Translations under genes and position numbers: made by a program
Notes under the pieces: model-generated
What the model was told of the DNA's origin: nothing
The model's input: the letters and a program-made list of their open reading frames with translations, nothing else
Databases searched by the model: none
Shown here: positions 1-9,605 of the stretch, in pieces
How positions within the stretch are numbered: position 1 is the stretch's first letter
How the letters are laid out: each line of letters starts with the position of its first letter
NCBI RefSeq assembly: GCF_000355675.1
Contig: NC_020888.1
Location: 1,647,001 to 1,711,000, forward strand
Length of the DNA stretch: 64,000 nucleotides
Direction: 5' to 3'
DNA from: Thalassolituus oleivorans MIL-1
GTDB taxonomy: Bacteria > Pseudomonadota > Gammaproteobacteria > Pseudomonadales > Oceanobacteraceae

Positions 1-40
1 GCGCAGCTCGAGCCTCCAAGGACGGATTTACGGCGGGTCA

Positions 41-133
41 GCGAATGAAGCCGGATACGCCCTGAATCTCGTAGCGAATAAAGCCGGATAGGCCCTGAAG
101 CTAGCGGCGAATAAAGCCGGATATGCCCATACA
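41..133. repeat. 33-bp tandem direct repeat, about 2.8 copies
   Basis: Three successive units begin at 41, 74 and 107, each opening with GCGAATRAAGCCGGATA and spaced exactly 33 bp; the third is cut short near 130-133. Because the period is a multiple of three, the minus strand reads as an 11-residue repeat (FRAYPALFA-like), but no convincing gene goes with it. The unit sits immediately upstream of leuB. There is no spacer between units, so this is not a CRISPR array. It looks like an intergenic repeat family member; function unknown. Confidence 0.8.
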
Positions 134-160
134 GAATTGCAAATATAGGTTGAGAAAAGA

Positions 161-1240
161 ATGAGCAAAAACATACTCGTACTACCGGGCGACGGTATTG
201 GCCCAGAAATCGTCACCGAAGCGGTGAAAGTATTAAACACTGTGAATGAAAAATTTAACCTCGGCCTGACCCTAGAGAATGGTTTGGTCGGTGGAGCGGC
301 CTATGACGTACACGGTACGCCGCTGCCAGAAGAAACCATGAGCAAAGCGCGTGCAGCCGACGCTATTTTGTTAGGCGCTGTGGGTGGTCCTAAATGGGAT
401 GCCCTAGAAGATCGCGAATTACGTCCTGAAAAAGGCCTGTTAGGTTTGCGTTCTGGTTTGGAATTGTTCGGTAATTTACGTCCTGCGATTTTGTATCCGC
501 AATTGGCCGATGCCTCTAGCTTGAAGCCTGAAGTTGTTTCTGGCTTGGATATTTTGATCGTACGCGAACTGACCGGTGGTATTTATTTCGGCAAGCCACG
601 CGGCATTCGCGTGTTAGAAAATGGCGAACGCGAAGGCTATAACACTTACGTTTATAACGAATCTGAGATTCGTCGTATCGCTCGCGTTGCATTTGAATCG
701 GCGATGAAACGCAATAAAAAATTGTGCTCCGTGGATAAAGCCAACGTATTAGAAGTGACTGTGCTGTGGCGCGAAATTTTAATTGAAGTTGGTAAAGAGT
801 ATCCTGAAGTCGAGTTGTCGCACATGTATGTCGATAACGCCGCGATGCAGCTGGTTCGCGCACCGAAGCAGTTTGATGTGATGGTTACCGGGAACATGTT
901 TGGCGATATCCTGTCGGATGCTGCAGCGATGCTCACCGGATCTATCGGTATGTTGCCGTCGGCGTCGTTGGATAAAGACAACAAAGGTATGTACGAACCA
1001 TGTCATGGTTCGGCACCGGATATCGCAGGTCAAGGCATTGCTAATCCATTGGCAACCATCTTGTCAGCGGCGATGATGTTACGCTATTCACTGAATGAAG
1101 TAGCGGCAGCCGATGCGATTGAAGCGGCGGTAAGCAAGGTATTGGATCAAGGCTTACGCACAGGTGATATCTGGTCGGCGGGTATGGAAAAAGTTTCCAC
1201 TGAACAAATGGGCGAAGCAGTTGTTGCTGCTTTGCTATAA
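161..1240 (+). CDS. leuB: 3-isopropylmalate dehydrogenase LeuB
   Basis: Catalyses NAD-dependent oxidation and decarboxylation of 3-isopropylmalate, the third step of leucine synthesis, in the cytoplasm. The 359-residue product has the family's usual length. It starts [17 protein letters not shown], carries the substrate loop [10 protein letters not shown] and the metal/cofactor motif [14 protein letters not shown], and ends with the NAD-binding [15 protein letters not shown] segment. The ATG follows a purine-rich GAGAAAAG ribosome site. asd follows after 18 bp, as in Pseudomonas. leuC and leuD would be expected upstream, but the window starts with a repeat, so linkage cannot be judged. Confidence 0.97.
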   Translation: MSKNILVLPGDGIGPEIVTEAVKVLNTVNEKFNLGLTLENGLVGGAAYDVHGTPLPEETMSKARAADAILLGAVGGPKWDALEDRELRPEKGLLGLRSGLELFGNLRPAILYPQLADASSLKPEVVSGLDILIVRELTGGIYFGKPRGIRVLENGEREGYNTYVYNESEIRRIARVAFESAMKRNKKLCSVDKANVLEVTVLWREILIEVGKEYPEVELSHMYVDNAAMQLVRAPKQFDVMVTGNMFGDILSDAAAMLTGSIGMLPSASLDKDNKGMYEPCHGSAPDIAGQGIANPLATILSAAMMLRYSLNEVAAADAIEAAVSKVLDQGLRTGDIWSAGMEKVSTEQMGEAVVAALL

Positions 1241-1258
1241 GGATAAAAGGTTTTAAAC

Positions 1259-2383
1259 ATGTCTCTACAAAAAGTAGGCCTAGTCGGCTGGCGCGGCATG
1301 GTGGGCTCTGTGCTCATGCAGCGCATGCAAGAAGAAAAAGATTTCGACCTGATCGAGCCGGTATTTTTTACCACCTCTCAGGCGGGTAAAGCAGCTCCAG
1401 ATTTCGCTGGTAAAGATTGCGGCACTCTGTTGAGTGCGTTTGATATTGATGCGTTAAAAGCGCAGGACGTGATCATTACCTGCCAAGGTGGCGATTACAC
1501 CAAAGAAGTGTATCCAAAGCTGCGTGAAGCAGGCTGGAATGGTTATTGGATCGACGCTGCGTCTTCATTACGTATGGCGGAAGATGCAATCATCGTTCTT
1601 GATCCAGTGAACAATAAGGTCATCGAAGCGGGCATTCAGAGCGGCGTTAAAACCTACGTCGGTGGTAACTGCACCGTTAGTTTGATGTTGTTGGCATTAG
1701 GCGGTTTGTTCGAAAAAGATTTGATTGAGTGGGTTGCTCCGCAAACCTATCAAGCGGCTTCGGGTGCTGGTGCGCAGAATATGCGTGAGTTGATCAGCCA
1801 GATGGGTGCTATTCACAGCGATGTAAAAGCCAAGTTAGATGATCCAGCGACGGCTATTTTGGACATTGATCGTCAGGTGGCAGAATTTATCCGCAGTGAT
1901 GATTATCCAAAAGAACAGTTTGGCGCACCTTTGGCGGGAAGTTTGATCCCTTATATCGACTCACAATTGGTTTCTGGCCAGAGTCGTGAAGAGTGGAAGG
2001 CTCAGGTTGAAGCCAATAAAATTATGGGAACGACTGAAAAGCCAGTGCCTATTGATGGCTTGTGTGTGCGTGTCGGTGCGATGCGCTGTCACAGCCAGGC
2101 GATCACTATCAAGCTGAAAAAAGATATTCCAGTCAGCGAGATTGAAGCTATTTTGGCTGCCCACAATGATTGGGTAAAAGTGATTCCAAATGAGCGCGAA
2201 GCCAGTATGCATGAGCTTACACCGGCAAAAGTTACCGGTACATTGAGCATTCCTGTTGGGCGTATCCGTAAGTTGACCATGGGCCCAGAATACATTTCTG
2301 CGTTCACTGTTGGTGACCAGTTATTATGGGGCGCGGCTGAGCCACTTCGCAGAATGTTGCGCATTTTGCTTAATGCTGCTTAA
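1259..2383 (+). CDS. asd: Aspartate-semialdehyde dehydrogenase Asd
   Basis: Reduces beta-aspartyl phosphate to aspartate semialdehyde, the branch point for lysine, threonine, methionine and diaminopimelate. The 374-residue protein is the Gram-negative type: N-terminal NADP fold ([18 protein letters not shown]), active-site cysteine near residue 138 in GGNCTVSLM, and the substrate-binding [11 protein letters not shown] region. It lies 18 bp after leuB and is followed by a strong hairpin terminator, so leuB-asd forms a transcription unit. The usg paralogue found between asd and fimV in some pseudomonads is absent. Confidence 0.97.
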   Translation: MSLQKVGLVGWRGMVGSVLMQRMQEEKDFDLIEPVFFTTSQAGKAAPDFAGKDCGTLLSAFDIDALKAQDVIITCQGGDYTKEVYPKLREAGWNGYWIDAASSLRMAEDAIIVLDPVNNKVIEAGIQSGVKTYVGGNCTVSLMLLALGGLFEKDLIEWVAPQTYQAASGAGAQNMRELISQMGAIHSDVKAKLDDPATAILDIDRQVAEFIRSDDYPKEQFGAPLAGSLIPYIDSQLVSGQSREEWKAQVEANKIMGTTEKPVPIDGLCVRVGAMRCHSQAITIKLKKDIPVSEIEAILAAHNDWVKVIPNEREASMHELTPAKVTGTLSIPVGRIRKLTMGPEYISAFTVGDQLLWGAAEPLRRMLRILLNAA

Positions 2384-2398
2384 AAAATAGGCAAAAAA

Positions 2399-2423
2399 GA
2401 GCGGGGCATTGCCCCGCTTTTGA
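2399..2423 (+). terminator. Rho-independent terminator after asd
   Basis: A perfect AGCGGGGC/GCCCCGCT stem with a tiny AT loop is preceded by an A-run and followed by TTTTGATCTCTTTT. It lies 16 bp after the asd stop codon. Confidence 0.88.
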
Positions 2424-2495
2424 TCTCTTTTCTCGAAATAATTCTCTAAGTGTTTCATACGTCACGCTTTTATCCCTGCTAAGCTGGGCAAAATA

Positions 2496-2524
2496 TTGCG
2501 CAAACTACTTTTATATTTGATACT
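2496..2524 (+). promoter_or_regulatory. Candidate sigma70 promoter for fimV
   Basis: TTGCGC at 2496-2501 and GATACT at 2519-2524 are 17 bp apart in the 257-bp gap between asd and fimV. This is pattern matching only. The rest of the gap (2425-2640) holds no gene that I can see. Confidence 0.35.
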
Positions 2525-2640
2525 ACCGACTGCTTATGAATGGAATCGATAAGTAAGCTGGGTCAGGAATATCTATAAAAAAGCCGTTTTAGTAAAACGC
2601 TGGCGAGCGAATCGCCTGAAACGACAACAAGGAAGCAATA

Positions 2641-5600
2641 ATGAAGCGCCTACTTGCGAATAGCTTGCTGCTGGCTGGAGGTCTGACGTTATCGTCTGAA
2701 CTGCTGGCTTTAGGCTTGGGTGAAATGACTCTGAAGTCTGCACTCAATCAACCGCTAAATGCAGAGATTCAACTGGTTGATGCAGGTGATCTGACTCAGT
2801 GGGAAATTAAACCCTCACTGGCGTCGGCCAATGACTTTGAACGTGCAGGCGTTGATCGTTATTACTTTTTAACTAAGATTCAGTTCAAAGTTGAAGGTAA
2901 CCGCGTTTTGGTCACTTCTAAAGACGTGATCAACGAACCATTTTTAAATTTCTTGGTAGAACTGAACTGGCCTGCTGGTCGGGTACTGCGGGAATACACC
3001 GTATTACTAGATCCGCCAGTCTTCCAAGAAGCGACGATCAATCCGTTGGTTGCCACACCGGCATCATCGGTGACATCGACCACCTCCGTGACTTCGCAAC
3101 AGCCTGCTGGAGCTCCGGTGGCTGGTGCGCAGCCGTCTTATAATCGTTGGGCTAATGAGGCAGCCGCACCTGGTACCTACAAGGTTCAGCCGAATGACAC
3201 TCTATGGCAGATCGCTGTAGCGACTCGTCCGGATCGTGCTGTATCACCGCAACAGATGATGGTGGCGTTACAAGAAGCGAATCCAAACGCCTTTATCGAC
3301 GGCAATATTAATCGCCTTAAATCCCATGAAACTTTGCGCGTTCCAACTGCGGATGAGATCCGTGGTGTGCCAACACAGCAAGCTGTTGCAGAAGTTGCTC
3401 GTCAGAACCAAGCGATTAAAGCTGGTGCTGCACAACTTGATGCTACCGGTCGTAAGAATTCTGGTACAGGTTCTCGCGCTTCAGAAACGGGTGGTGAAGT
3501 TCGTTTAGTTACCGCGCCAAGCAATAACAAAGATGCGCAGGGTGCTAGCGGCGAAGTTGGTCGTGGTAGTGCAAGCCGTCAAGAGGCAATGGAAGCTGAT
3601 TTGTCTATTGCGCTAGAGAACTTAGACAAAGGCCGTCGTGAAAACGAAGAGCTAGCCAAACGTCTAGCGGCTCTTGAAGAACAGATTAATACTTTACAAC
3701 GCTTAGTCGCATTGAAAGATGATCAACTGGCTAACATGCAAGTCGGTGGTTCAAATACTAAAGCAGCTAATGCTGAAGTAAATCCACAAGCTACTGATGC
3801 TGTCGTTGCTAAACCTGTTGATTCAGCCGCTGAAACTGCCGTTGTCGGTGAAAAGTCTGCGGATGGCGCAACGACGGAAACAGCTAAAGACTACAACTAT
3901 GCTGCGGAAACTGATCCTAAAGCGGCAGTAGAGCCAAGCGCAGAAGCGGCGGCTAATGCTGAAGCGGAAGCCATTAAAGCGCGTAAAGAACGATTAGCTA
4001 AGTTATTAGCAGCTGAAGAAGCGGCTAAAGCCAAAGATAAGAGCATTCTTGATCAGGTCATGGAGTTTCGCGATGAACTTATGATCGGCGGTGGAGCATT
4101 GCTTATTGGTTTGCTTGTTCTGGTTGGTTTGCGTCGTCGTAAAAAATCAGACGACAACACTCAAGACGAAACCGCCGACTTCGATGAAGAACCGGTGGTG
4201 ATGGGTGATGGTAAGTTTGATAACGAAACGTTAGATAACTTTGATTTAAGCGATGATGATCTTGCCGTAGCTGAAACTAATTTTGGCGATGAAGATCTTG
4301 GCCTGGATGAGTTTGCAGAAGAGGACGAAGGTAAATACGAAACCGTTGCCCAAACTGAAGATGCCATTAGCGAGTCGGAAATCTACATCGCTTATGGAAA
4401 GTTTGATCAAGCAATCGACTTGTTATCCTCGGCAATTCAGTCTGAGCCAAGCCGCACTGATTTACGATTGAAATTACTTGAGCTTTATACCGAAGTAGAT
4501 GATGCGGAAGCGTTTGCAAAGGCTGAAGGAGAACTGAGTGAGCTTGGCGATATTATCGCTAGTACACAGGCAGAAGATTTGCGTAAGCGTTTATCATCTC
4601 CTCTAGATCCTATGGTTGCGGGAGCAGCCGTTGTTGCTGGAGCAATGTCTCTAGATGACGGTCAAATTCCATCGCTCGATGACGAGAATGATGAATTTGC
4701 AGGTGGTTTAGACTTTGGTGATGCATTGGATTTTGGTGATGATACTGAAACCGTTGCTGACGATGGTCTCGGAAAGTCTTTAGAGGAAGTACCATCTTTA
4801 GATTTAGACGCTAACGTTGATTTCGATGTCGCGAGCGAAGGCCCAAAGTTATCGCTTGATACGCCAGATTTGGATGACGAGTTTGACAGCGAAAGTGATG
4901 AGCTTGAGTTTGATGTTGCAGAGTCGGTCGAGCTAGCTGAAAAGAAAGCGGACGATGAGCTCGACGAATTTGATTTCGATTTGGGTGATGACGCTGATGA
5001 GTCAATAGAATTTGATGAGCCTGCTGTAACAGAAGTGGCTGCAATTAAGGATGAACTCGTAGCTGATGACTTTGATTTTGCAGAAGATGAAATGGAAGCT
5101 GAGTTAGATCTCGAAACCATTGATTTTGCTGAAGAGCCAGAGGCTGTTGTTACTACCGAAGTGGAAGATGAAGAACTCGATTCTGAAGACGACGACTTAG
5201 TGGAACTCGCTGAGACGACGGCAGAGGCGCCGGCTTCAGGAGATGATGTTTTAGCTTTCGATATGGACGCAGAAACGGGCTTTGAGTCTGACGATAGCGA
5301 TGTTGATTTGCAGTCATTGGAAGCAGAACTTGACGCTATTGGAACTGAAGCTGCGGATGCGGAAATCGTATCTGGCGCTGATGATCTTGATGAAGCTATG
5401 CCTATGGCCGATGTTCAAGATGATCTAGCCGAGGCCGAAGATGATTTGGCAGAGTTCGATCTAGCAATTGCCGATGATGCAGAAGCTAACGATGATGAAG
5501 TAGCGACTGAAGACGATGACCTGTCTATTCTTGATGGCTTAAGTGCCGGTGAAGATGACAGTGCGGCCGAGTTGATTGGTGGTATCGATTTAGATGAACT

Positions 5601-5790
5601 AGCGGCGTCAGATGATGAGTTTGATTTCTTAGCTGGTACCGACGAATGCGCTACTAAGCTCGACCTTGCTCGTGCCTACATCGATATGGAGGATGTTGAT
5701 GGTGCGAAAGAGTTGCTACAAGAAGTTGTGCAAGAGGGTAGTGATCAACAGAAGCAGGATGCTCGCGAGTTAATGGATAATCTCGCCTGA
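2641..5790 (+). CDS. fimV: FimV-type polar hub protein (LysM, TM, acidic tail)
   Basis: FimV proteins organise the cell pole for type IV pili and signalling by binding peptidoglycan on one side of the inner membrane and protein partners on the other. Seen in order: signal peptide (1-23), FimV N-terminal domain (to ~125), LysM at ~176-240 (GTYKVQPNDTLWQIA), a coiled coil at ~320-370, a single membrane segment at ~480-497 followed by RRRKK, then ~500 very acidic residues, and the conserved C-terminal TPR-like FimV domain (~1005-1049). At 1049 aa it is longer than P. aeruginosa FimV. truA follows after 3 bp. Position between asd and truA matches Pseudomonas. Confidence 0.95.
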   Translation: MKRLLANSLLLAGGLTLSSELLALGLGEMTLKSALNQPLNAEIQLVDAGDLTQWEIKPSLASANDFERAGVDRYYFLTKIQFKVEGNRVLVTSKDVINEPFLNFLVELNWPAGRVLREYTVLLDPPVFQEATINPLVATPASSVTSTTSVTSQQPAGAPVAGAQPSYNRWANEAAAPGTYKVQPNDTLWQIAVATRPDRAVSPQQMMVALQEANPNAFIDGNINRLKSHETLRVPTADEIRGVPTQQAVAEVARQNQAIKAGAAQLDATGRKNSGTGSRASETGGEVRLVTAPSNNKDAQGASGEVGRGSASRQEAMEADLSIALENLDKGRRENEELAKRLAALEEQINTLQRLVALKDDQLANMQVGGSNTKAANAEVNPQATDAVVAKPVDSAAETAVVGEKSADGATTETAKDYNYAAETDPKAAVEPSAEAAANAEAEAIKARKERLAKLLAAEEAAKAKDKSILDQVMEFRDELMIGGGALLIGLLVLVGLRRRKKSDDNTQDETADFDEEPVVMGDGKFDNETLDNFDLSDDDLAVAETNFGDEDLGLDEFAEEDEGKYETVAQTEDAISESEIYIAYGKFDQAIDLLSSAIQSEPSRTDLRLKLLELYTEVDDAEAFAKAEGELSELGDIIASTQAEDLRKRLSSPLDPMVAGAAVVAGAMSLDDGQIPSLDDENDEFAGGLDFGDALDFGDDTETVADDGLGKSLEEVPSLDLDANVDFDVASEGPKLSLDTPDLDDEFDSESDELEFDVAESVELAEKKADDELDEFDFDLGDDADESIEFDEPAVTEVAAIKDELVADDFDFAEDEMEAELDLETIDFAEEPEAVVTTEVEDEELDSEDDDLVELAETTAEAPASGDDVLAFDMDAETGFESDDSDVDLQSLEAELDAIGTEAADAEIVSGADDLDEAMPMADVQDDLAEAEDDLAEFDLAIADDAEANDDEVATEDDDLSILDGLSAGEDDSAAELIGGIDLDELAASDDEFDFLAGTDECATKLDLARAYIDMEDVDGAKELLQEVVQEGSDQQKQDARELMDNLA

Positions 5791-5793
5791 TCT

Positions 5794-6618
5794 ATGACTG
5801 ATACCCGTCGTTACGCCGCCGTTGTTGAATACAACGGCGCGCGTTTTCATGGTTGGCAACGCCAAAAACACCATGATGAACCTACCGTACAAGCAGCCCT
5901 TGAGGCAGCACTTTCTAAGGTCGCGAATCATCCCGTTGAAGTTGGCTGCGCTGGCCGTACCGATGCCGGTGTTCATGCCACGCGCCAAGTGATTCACTTT
6001 GATAGTCATGCCATTCGCACTAATTACAGTTGGTTGATGGGTGTAAATACTAATCTTCCTAGTGGCGTTGCGTTGCAATGGGTTGATGCAATTGACGATG
6101 AGTTTCACGCCCGCTACAAGGCAAAAGCGCGTCGCTATCGCTACCTCATTTATAACAATCAAGCGCGGCCAGCGTTAATGCATGATCAGTTAACCTGGTG
6201 GAAATACCCACTCGATGCCGACCGTATGCATGAGGCTGCACAAGCTTTGTTAGGTGAGCATGATTTCACCTCGTTTAGAGCTAAAGATTGCCAAGCGAAG
6301 TCACCGATAAAAACCATGCATGCAATTACTGTTAAACGCTGGGGCTCCATTATTATGGTAGAGCTTGAGGCGAGCGCGTTTTTGTATCATATGGTGCGTA
6401 ATATTGTGGGGGTGCTACTGCCTATTGGTGAGGGTCATCAGCCAGTAGAGTGGATGGCAGAGGTATTGGCGCAGCAAGATCGAACAAAAGCAGGCGTTAC
6501 GGCTCCGGGCGGAGGTTTGTACTTCGTTGGTGTGCACTATCCTGCCCAGTTTGATATTCCTTGTGATCCTTGGGGACCCGCTTTACTTGAGCCAATTTTA
6601 CAGTTGGAGGCTAAGTAG
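5794..6618 (+). CDS. truA: tRNA pseudouridine(38-40) synthase TruA
   Basis: Isomerises uridines 38-40 in the tRNA anticodon arm. The 274-residue protein begins with the TruA signature (AAVVEYNGARFHGWQRQ) and carries the catalytic aspartate in CAGRTDAGVHATRQV near residue 56, plus the late AFLYHMVRNIVGVL segment. It starts 3 bp after fimV, so it is probably co-transcribed. In Pseudomonas trpF follows directly; here a convergent lipoprotein gene and an AraC regulator intervene. Confidence 0.96.
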   Translation: MTDTRRYAAVVEYNGARFHGWQRQKHHDEPTVQAALEAALSKVANHPVEVGCAGRTDAGVHATRQVIHFDSHAIRTNYSWLMGVNTNLPSGVALQWVDAIDDEFHARYKAKARRYRYLIYNNQARPALMHDQLTWWKYPLDADRMHEAAQALLGEHDFTSFRAKDCQAKSPIKTMHAITVKRWGSIIMVELEASAFLYHMVRNIVGVLLPIGEGHQPVEWMAEVLAQQDRTKAGVTAPGGGLYFVGVHYPAQFDIPCDPWGPALLEPILQLEAK

Positions 6619-6626
6619 GTCGGGCC

Positions 6627-6652
6627 GCTTCACTTACAGTGAAGCAGCCTTT
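6627..6652. terminator. Hairpin terminator between truA and a convergent gene
   Basis: GCTTCACT and AGTGAAGC form a perfect 8-bp stem around a TAC loop, followed by a short CCTTTCG tract. It lies between the convergent truA and lipoprotein genes and could serve both strands; the T-tract is weak. Confidence 0.5.
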
Positions 6653-6665
6653 CGTCTGCTTAGGG

Positions 6666-7637
6666 TTAATTCAGGCTCCAAGGTAATTGGTATAAACCCA
6701 GTTTGTTACCTTGCATACTATTTTGCTCAAAGATAATCCCTTTTTCGGTTACCAGAACGACGTCGTTACTGAACATCGGTGGTTGACCGATAATAACGGC
6801 AGTTGGCGAGTAGAAGGTGTCCTTGGGTGTTTCTGCTACGACCTTGTTGTCCTGAAGATATACCAAACTTCCCTTTAGATAATCAGTGAGTAGAAAGCCG
6901 TTGGCTGTTGGAAGGAAGTCATCGAGTACGGTGCTTTTTCTTTCATAAACGGGTACAAAATCACCGCCGCTACCATCTGGTTGACGTTCGATATAGCCGA
7001 ATTGAGCTGTAATGGTTCCGCTTTTCATTGCGGTTGTATATAAGCGGTCGCCCACCCATTTAATACCGTTAGCAAAATATTCGAAATTATCAGCCCAAAC
7101 TTGAAGGTCGGCCACGGTGGTTGGATCAGACAGGATAATTTTAAAAATACGGCTGTCGCCAGAGTCTGAAAAATATAGGTTACCTTCATCATCAACCTCC
7201 ATTCCATTAGCTATCTGGACATCCGCCAGTGGTGAAAGAGTGGTGAGCGTCATTGACGGATGCATGCCATCTGTTGAGCTATTGGTAATGGCCGAATCCA
7301 TCGGCACTATTTCGCCACCAATAAGAAAGGATTTTAAAAAATCTGGCGAGCTTAGATTATTGCAAACTCCATAGAGGTAATTATCGCGGACAATAATTCC
7401 TTCAACGGTGCAGTCGCCATGAAAGGTATCCAGTTTAATGAAACTACCATCAGGCTTTTTAACGATTTCAAAAACGTTTGAGCCACCTGAAACAAACAGT
7501 CGTCCGTCGTCTGTAAACAGTAGATTTTCTGCGTCAGGTACATCGTCAACAATGGTTTGACTCTCAGATCCACAACCTGAAAGAATGATGGAAAATAGGC
7601 CTGCGGCCACCCATTGGCTTATTTTATCGTTGTTCAT
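6666..7637 (-). CDS. Predicted lipoprotein with a beta-propeller-like (SMP-30/NHL-type) fold
   Basis: About 323 residues from the ATG at 7637, chosen because GGAG lies 7 bp upstream and it places a lipoprotein signal (MNNDKISQ..., lipobox ILSGC) at the N terminus; an upstream start at 7679 would bury the signal. The body has repeated short strands such as ENLLFTDDGRLFVSGGSN and GMEVDDEGNLYFSDSGDSRIFKI, typical of six-bladed SMP-30/gluconolactonase-like propellers. Likely anchored to a membrane facing the periplasm; substrate unknown. It is divergent from an AraC-type activator 120 bp away, which may control it. Confidence 0.65.
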   Translation of the reverse strand: MNNDKISQWVAAGLFSIILSGCGSESQTIVDDVPDAENLLFTDDGRLFVSGGSNVFEIVKKPDGSFIKLDTFHGDCTVEGIIVRDNYLYGVCNNLSSPDFLKSFLIGGEIVPMDSAITNSSTDGMHPSMTLTTLSPLADVQIANGMEVDDEGNLYFSDSGDSRIFKIILSDPTTVADLQVWADNFEYFANGIKWVGDRLYTTAMKSGTITAQFGYIERQPDGSGGDFVPVYERKSTVLDDFLPTANGFLLTDYLKGSLVYLQDNKVVAETPKDTFYSPTAVIIGQPPMFSNDVVLVTEKGIIFEQNSMQGNKLGLYQLPWSLN

Positions 7638-7757
7638 AGCACGCTCCAGTTGCATATTTATTATAAGAATAACAACCATAATTTACCGTCACGCATCGGA
7701 GTAGAGGCTTTAAGGCCAGATTTTCGGTCAGGGATGGTCAAGAAAGGATTCATCTCC

Positions 7758-8807
7758 ATGTCTTTAAATACTCGTGCGGCATATTCAGATTCAGCGACGC
7801 CAGTATGGCTTGCGCAGCAAGTTCCTGATGCCTACGTAAGCTTGTTAAAAAAATGGGGTAGCGCCAGTGATATCTCCGCCGGCCGGCCTAACATATCGTT
7901 AGGCGATCTGCTGAATATCATGGCTGCAGTGTTAGAGAATGAGTCAGATTATCTGGCGGGCGAGCTTGGTTGGCAGCTACAGCCTACGGCGTATGGCGAT
8001 TTAGGCCAAGCAATGATGTGCGCCTCCTCACTACGACATTGTTTAGAGTTATTACAAGATTTTGGCCCTCTAGTGTCTCTGGGGGTATCCAGTTTTGATG
8101 TCACTCAGACCGACGAGATTTGCACTATCCATCATATGGTAACGCCTTGGGTGAGCTCTAATTTGCAAAATCTTTGGAACGCGAGTTGTTTGTTCAGTTG
8201 GCGTAGAAGTTTTCATTTCTTACTGGGCGGAGAGTTTGAATCGCGCATTTCGTTAAATCATGCTGCGCCACTTTCGTATGATGCAGCACAGTTGTTCGAG
8301 CGCTTTGGACAAGTGGATTTTGATCAGGCGGAATGCTCGTTATCATTTTCAACGACGTATCTTGATTTGCCTTTAGTGTTACAAAATTCAACGGTACTTG
8401 CCCAAGCACTGACTCGCTGCCGAGAGCGGCAACTGTTGAGCTATCAGTACGAGCATAGGACAACCGTCGCGAAGGTTAAGGGCTTATTAAAGTGTTCAGT
8501 GGATGGTTACCCTCGGCTGGAGGAGCTGGCGGACATGTTGCATATTTCTGCACGCTCGTTGCGGCGTCATCTGGCGGCTGAGGGCTTTACCTATAGCGTT
8601 TTATTAGAGCAAGCTCGAATAAGGGATGCCGCTGACTTATTGGTGTTGCAACATATACCGATTCAACAAGTTGCCGAATCGTTGGGGTATTCGGATTCGT
8701 CCAATTTTGCTCGCGATTTTCGACAATGGGTTGGCTCTTCTCCGAGTGAATATCGGCGCTTGGCCAAAGGCAAAAATTTGGTGCCGGTGGGTGAAAGTAT
8801 AACTTAG
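7758..8807 (+). CDS. AraC-family regulator (arabinose_bd-type N domain)
   Basis: 349 residues from the ATG at 7758, with AAGAAAGGA upstream; an in-frame ATG at 7734 is possible. The N-terminal ~190 residues resemble the ligand/dimerisation domain of the OruR/ArgR-like AraC subgroup (GDLGQAMMCASSLRHCLELL). The C-terminal two-helix-turn-helix domain shows PRLEELADMLHISARSLRRHL and VAESLGYSDSSNFARDFRQW followed by GSSPSEYRR. Its divergent neighbour is the lipoprotein at 6666-7637, the obvious candidate target. The pair interrupts the truA-trpF order. Confidence 0.85.
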   Translation: MSLNTRAAYSDSATPVWLAQQVPDAYVSLLKKWGSASDISAGRPNISLGDLLNIMAAVLENESDYLAGELGWQLQPTAYGDLGQAMMCASSLRHCLELLQDFGPLVSLGVSSFDVTQTDEICTIHHMVTPWVSSNLQNLWNASCLFSWRRSFHFLLGGEFESRISLNHAAPLSYDAAQLFERFGQVDFDQAECSLSFSTTYLDLPLVLQNSTVLAQALTRCRERQLLSYQYEHRTTVAKVKGLLKCSVDGYPRLEELADMLHISARSLRRHLAAEGFTYSVLLEQARIRDAADLLVLQHIPIQQVAESLGYSDSSNFARDFRQWVGSSPSEYRRLAKGKNLVPVGESIT

Positions 8808-8895
8808 CGTCTCGCTGAGGCTGAATTGATCTCTTTAAATAACTTATACCGTTATCTTCAAGGCGCTTTCAATTGTGACGCCGCTTAACTCTCTT

Positions 8896-8904
8896 TGCTA
8901 TCAT
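8896..8904 (+). promoter_or_regulatory. Candidate extended -10 promoter for trpF
   Basis: TGCTATCAT matches an extended -10 element (TGnTATAAT) about 60 bp upstream of trpF. No good -35 is present at the right distance, which an extended -10 can tolerate. No trp leader peptide or attenuator was seen. Confidence 0.4.
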
Positions 8905-8963
8905 GCTTCGTCTATTTTTATAGCTCTACATGACGGAGCTGAATCTCAGTAGGAGAGCAGGGC

Positions 8964-9605
8964 ATGTTGCGGACACGCATTAAAATTTGCGGTATTACCC
9001 GAGCCGAAGATGCAACGGCTGTCGTTGATGCAGGTGCGGACGCATTAGGCTTAGTGTTTTATCCTCCCAGTCCGCGTGCGGTCGATATTGCTGCGGCGAA
9101 AATTATTGTTGCCGATGTGCCAGCGTTCGTAAGCGTTACCGCTTTGTTCGTAAATCCTACCGTAGAAGAGGTGCAAAGCGTTTTAGATAGCGTTAGAATT
9201 GACCTACTTCAATTTCATGGTGATGAAGAAGATGCCTTCTGTCGGCAGTTTAATCGTCCCTACATCAAAGCCCTCCGTGTCCGGCAAGCGTCGGACCTGG
9301 TGGCGTCGTGCCTGCGGTTCCCAAACGCACTGGGCATCCTTCTAGATAGCTATAAGCCGGGTGTGCCCGGAGGAACAGGAGAGACATTCGATTGGTCTCT
9401 GGTTCCAGCAACACCACCAAAACCTATTATTCTTGCCGGTGGCCTAGCCCCCGAAAATGTTGCTGCCGCGATTGAACAAGTCGCGCCGTTTGCCGTCGAT
9501 ATAAGTGGCGGCGTAGAAGCAGCAAAAGGGATCAAAGATCACGGCAAAATCAACGAATTTGTAAAAGAGGTGTACCGTGTCGACCAACACAGACTTCAAT
9601 GTTGA
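8964..9605 (+). CDS. trpF: Phosphoribosylanthranilate isomerase TrpF
   Basis: Converts N-(5-phosphoribosyl)anthranilate to CdRP in tryptophan synthesis. The 213-residue TIM-barrel protein shows [13 protein letters not shown] with the catalytic cysteine near residue 10, QFHGDE in the middle and the phosphate-binding [10 protein letters not shown] and VDISGGVE motifs near the end. GGAG lies ~12 bp upstream of the ATG. Its last 29 nt overlap the start of trpB in another frame, suggesting translational coupling. It stands alone rather than fused to trpC as in enterobacteria. Confidence 0.96.
   Translation: MLRTRIKICGITRAEDATAVVDAGADALGLVFYPPSPRAVDIAAAKIIVADVPAFVSVTALFVNPTVEEVQSVLDSVRIDLLQFHGDEEDAFCRQFNRPYIKALRVRQASDLVASCLRFPNALGILLDSYKPGVPGGTGETFDWSLVPATPPKPIILAGGLAPENVAAAIEQVAPFAVDISGGVEAAKGIKDHGKINEFVKEVYRVDQHRLQC

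Noticed and set aside
41-133. Possible CRISPR array
   Set aside because: The 33-bp units are directly adjacent with no spacers between them and no cas genes nearby.
4662-5120. 152-codon minus-strand ORF, Ser-rich
   Set aside because: It is the antisense shadow of the Asp/Glu-rich fimV tail; its composition (Ser runs) follows from acidic codons read backwards.
5770-6162. 130-codon minus-strand ORF
   Set aside because: Antisense to truA, a well-supported gene.
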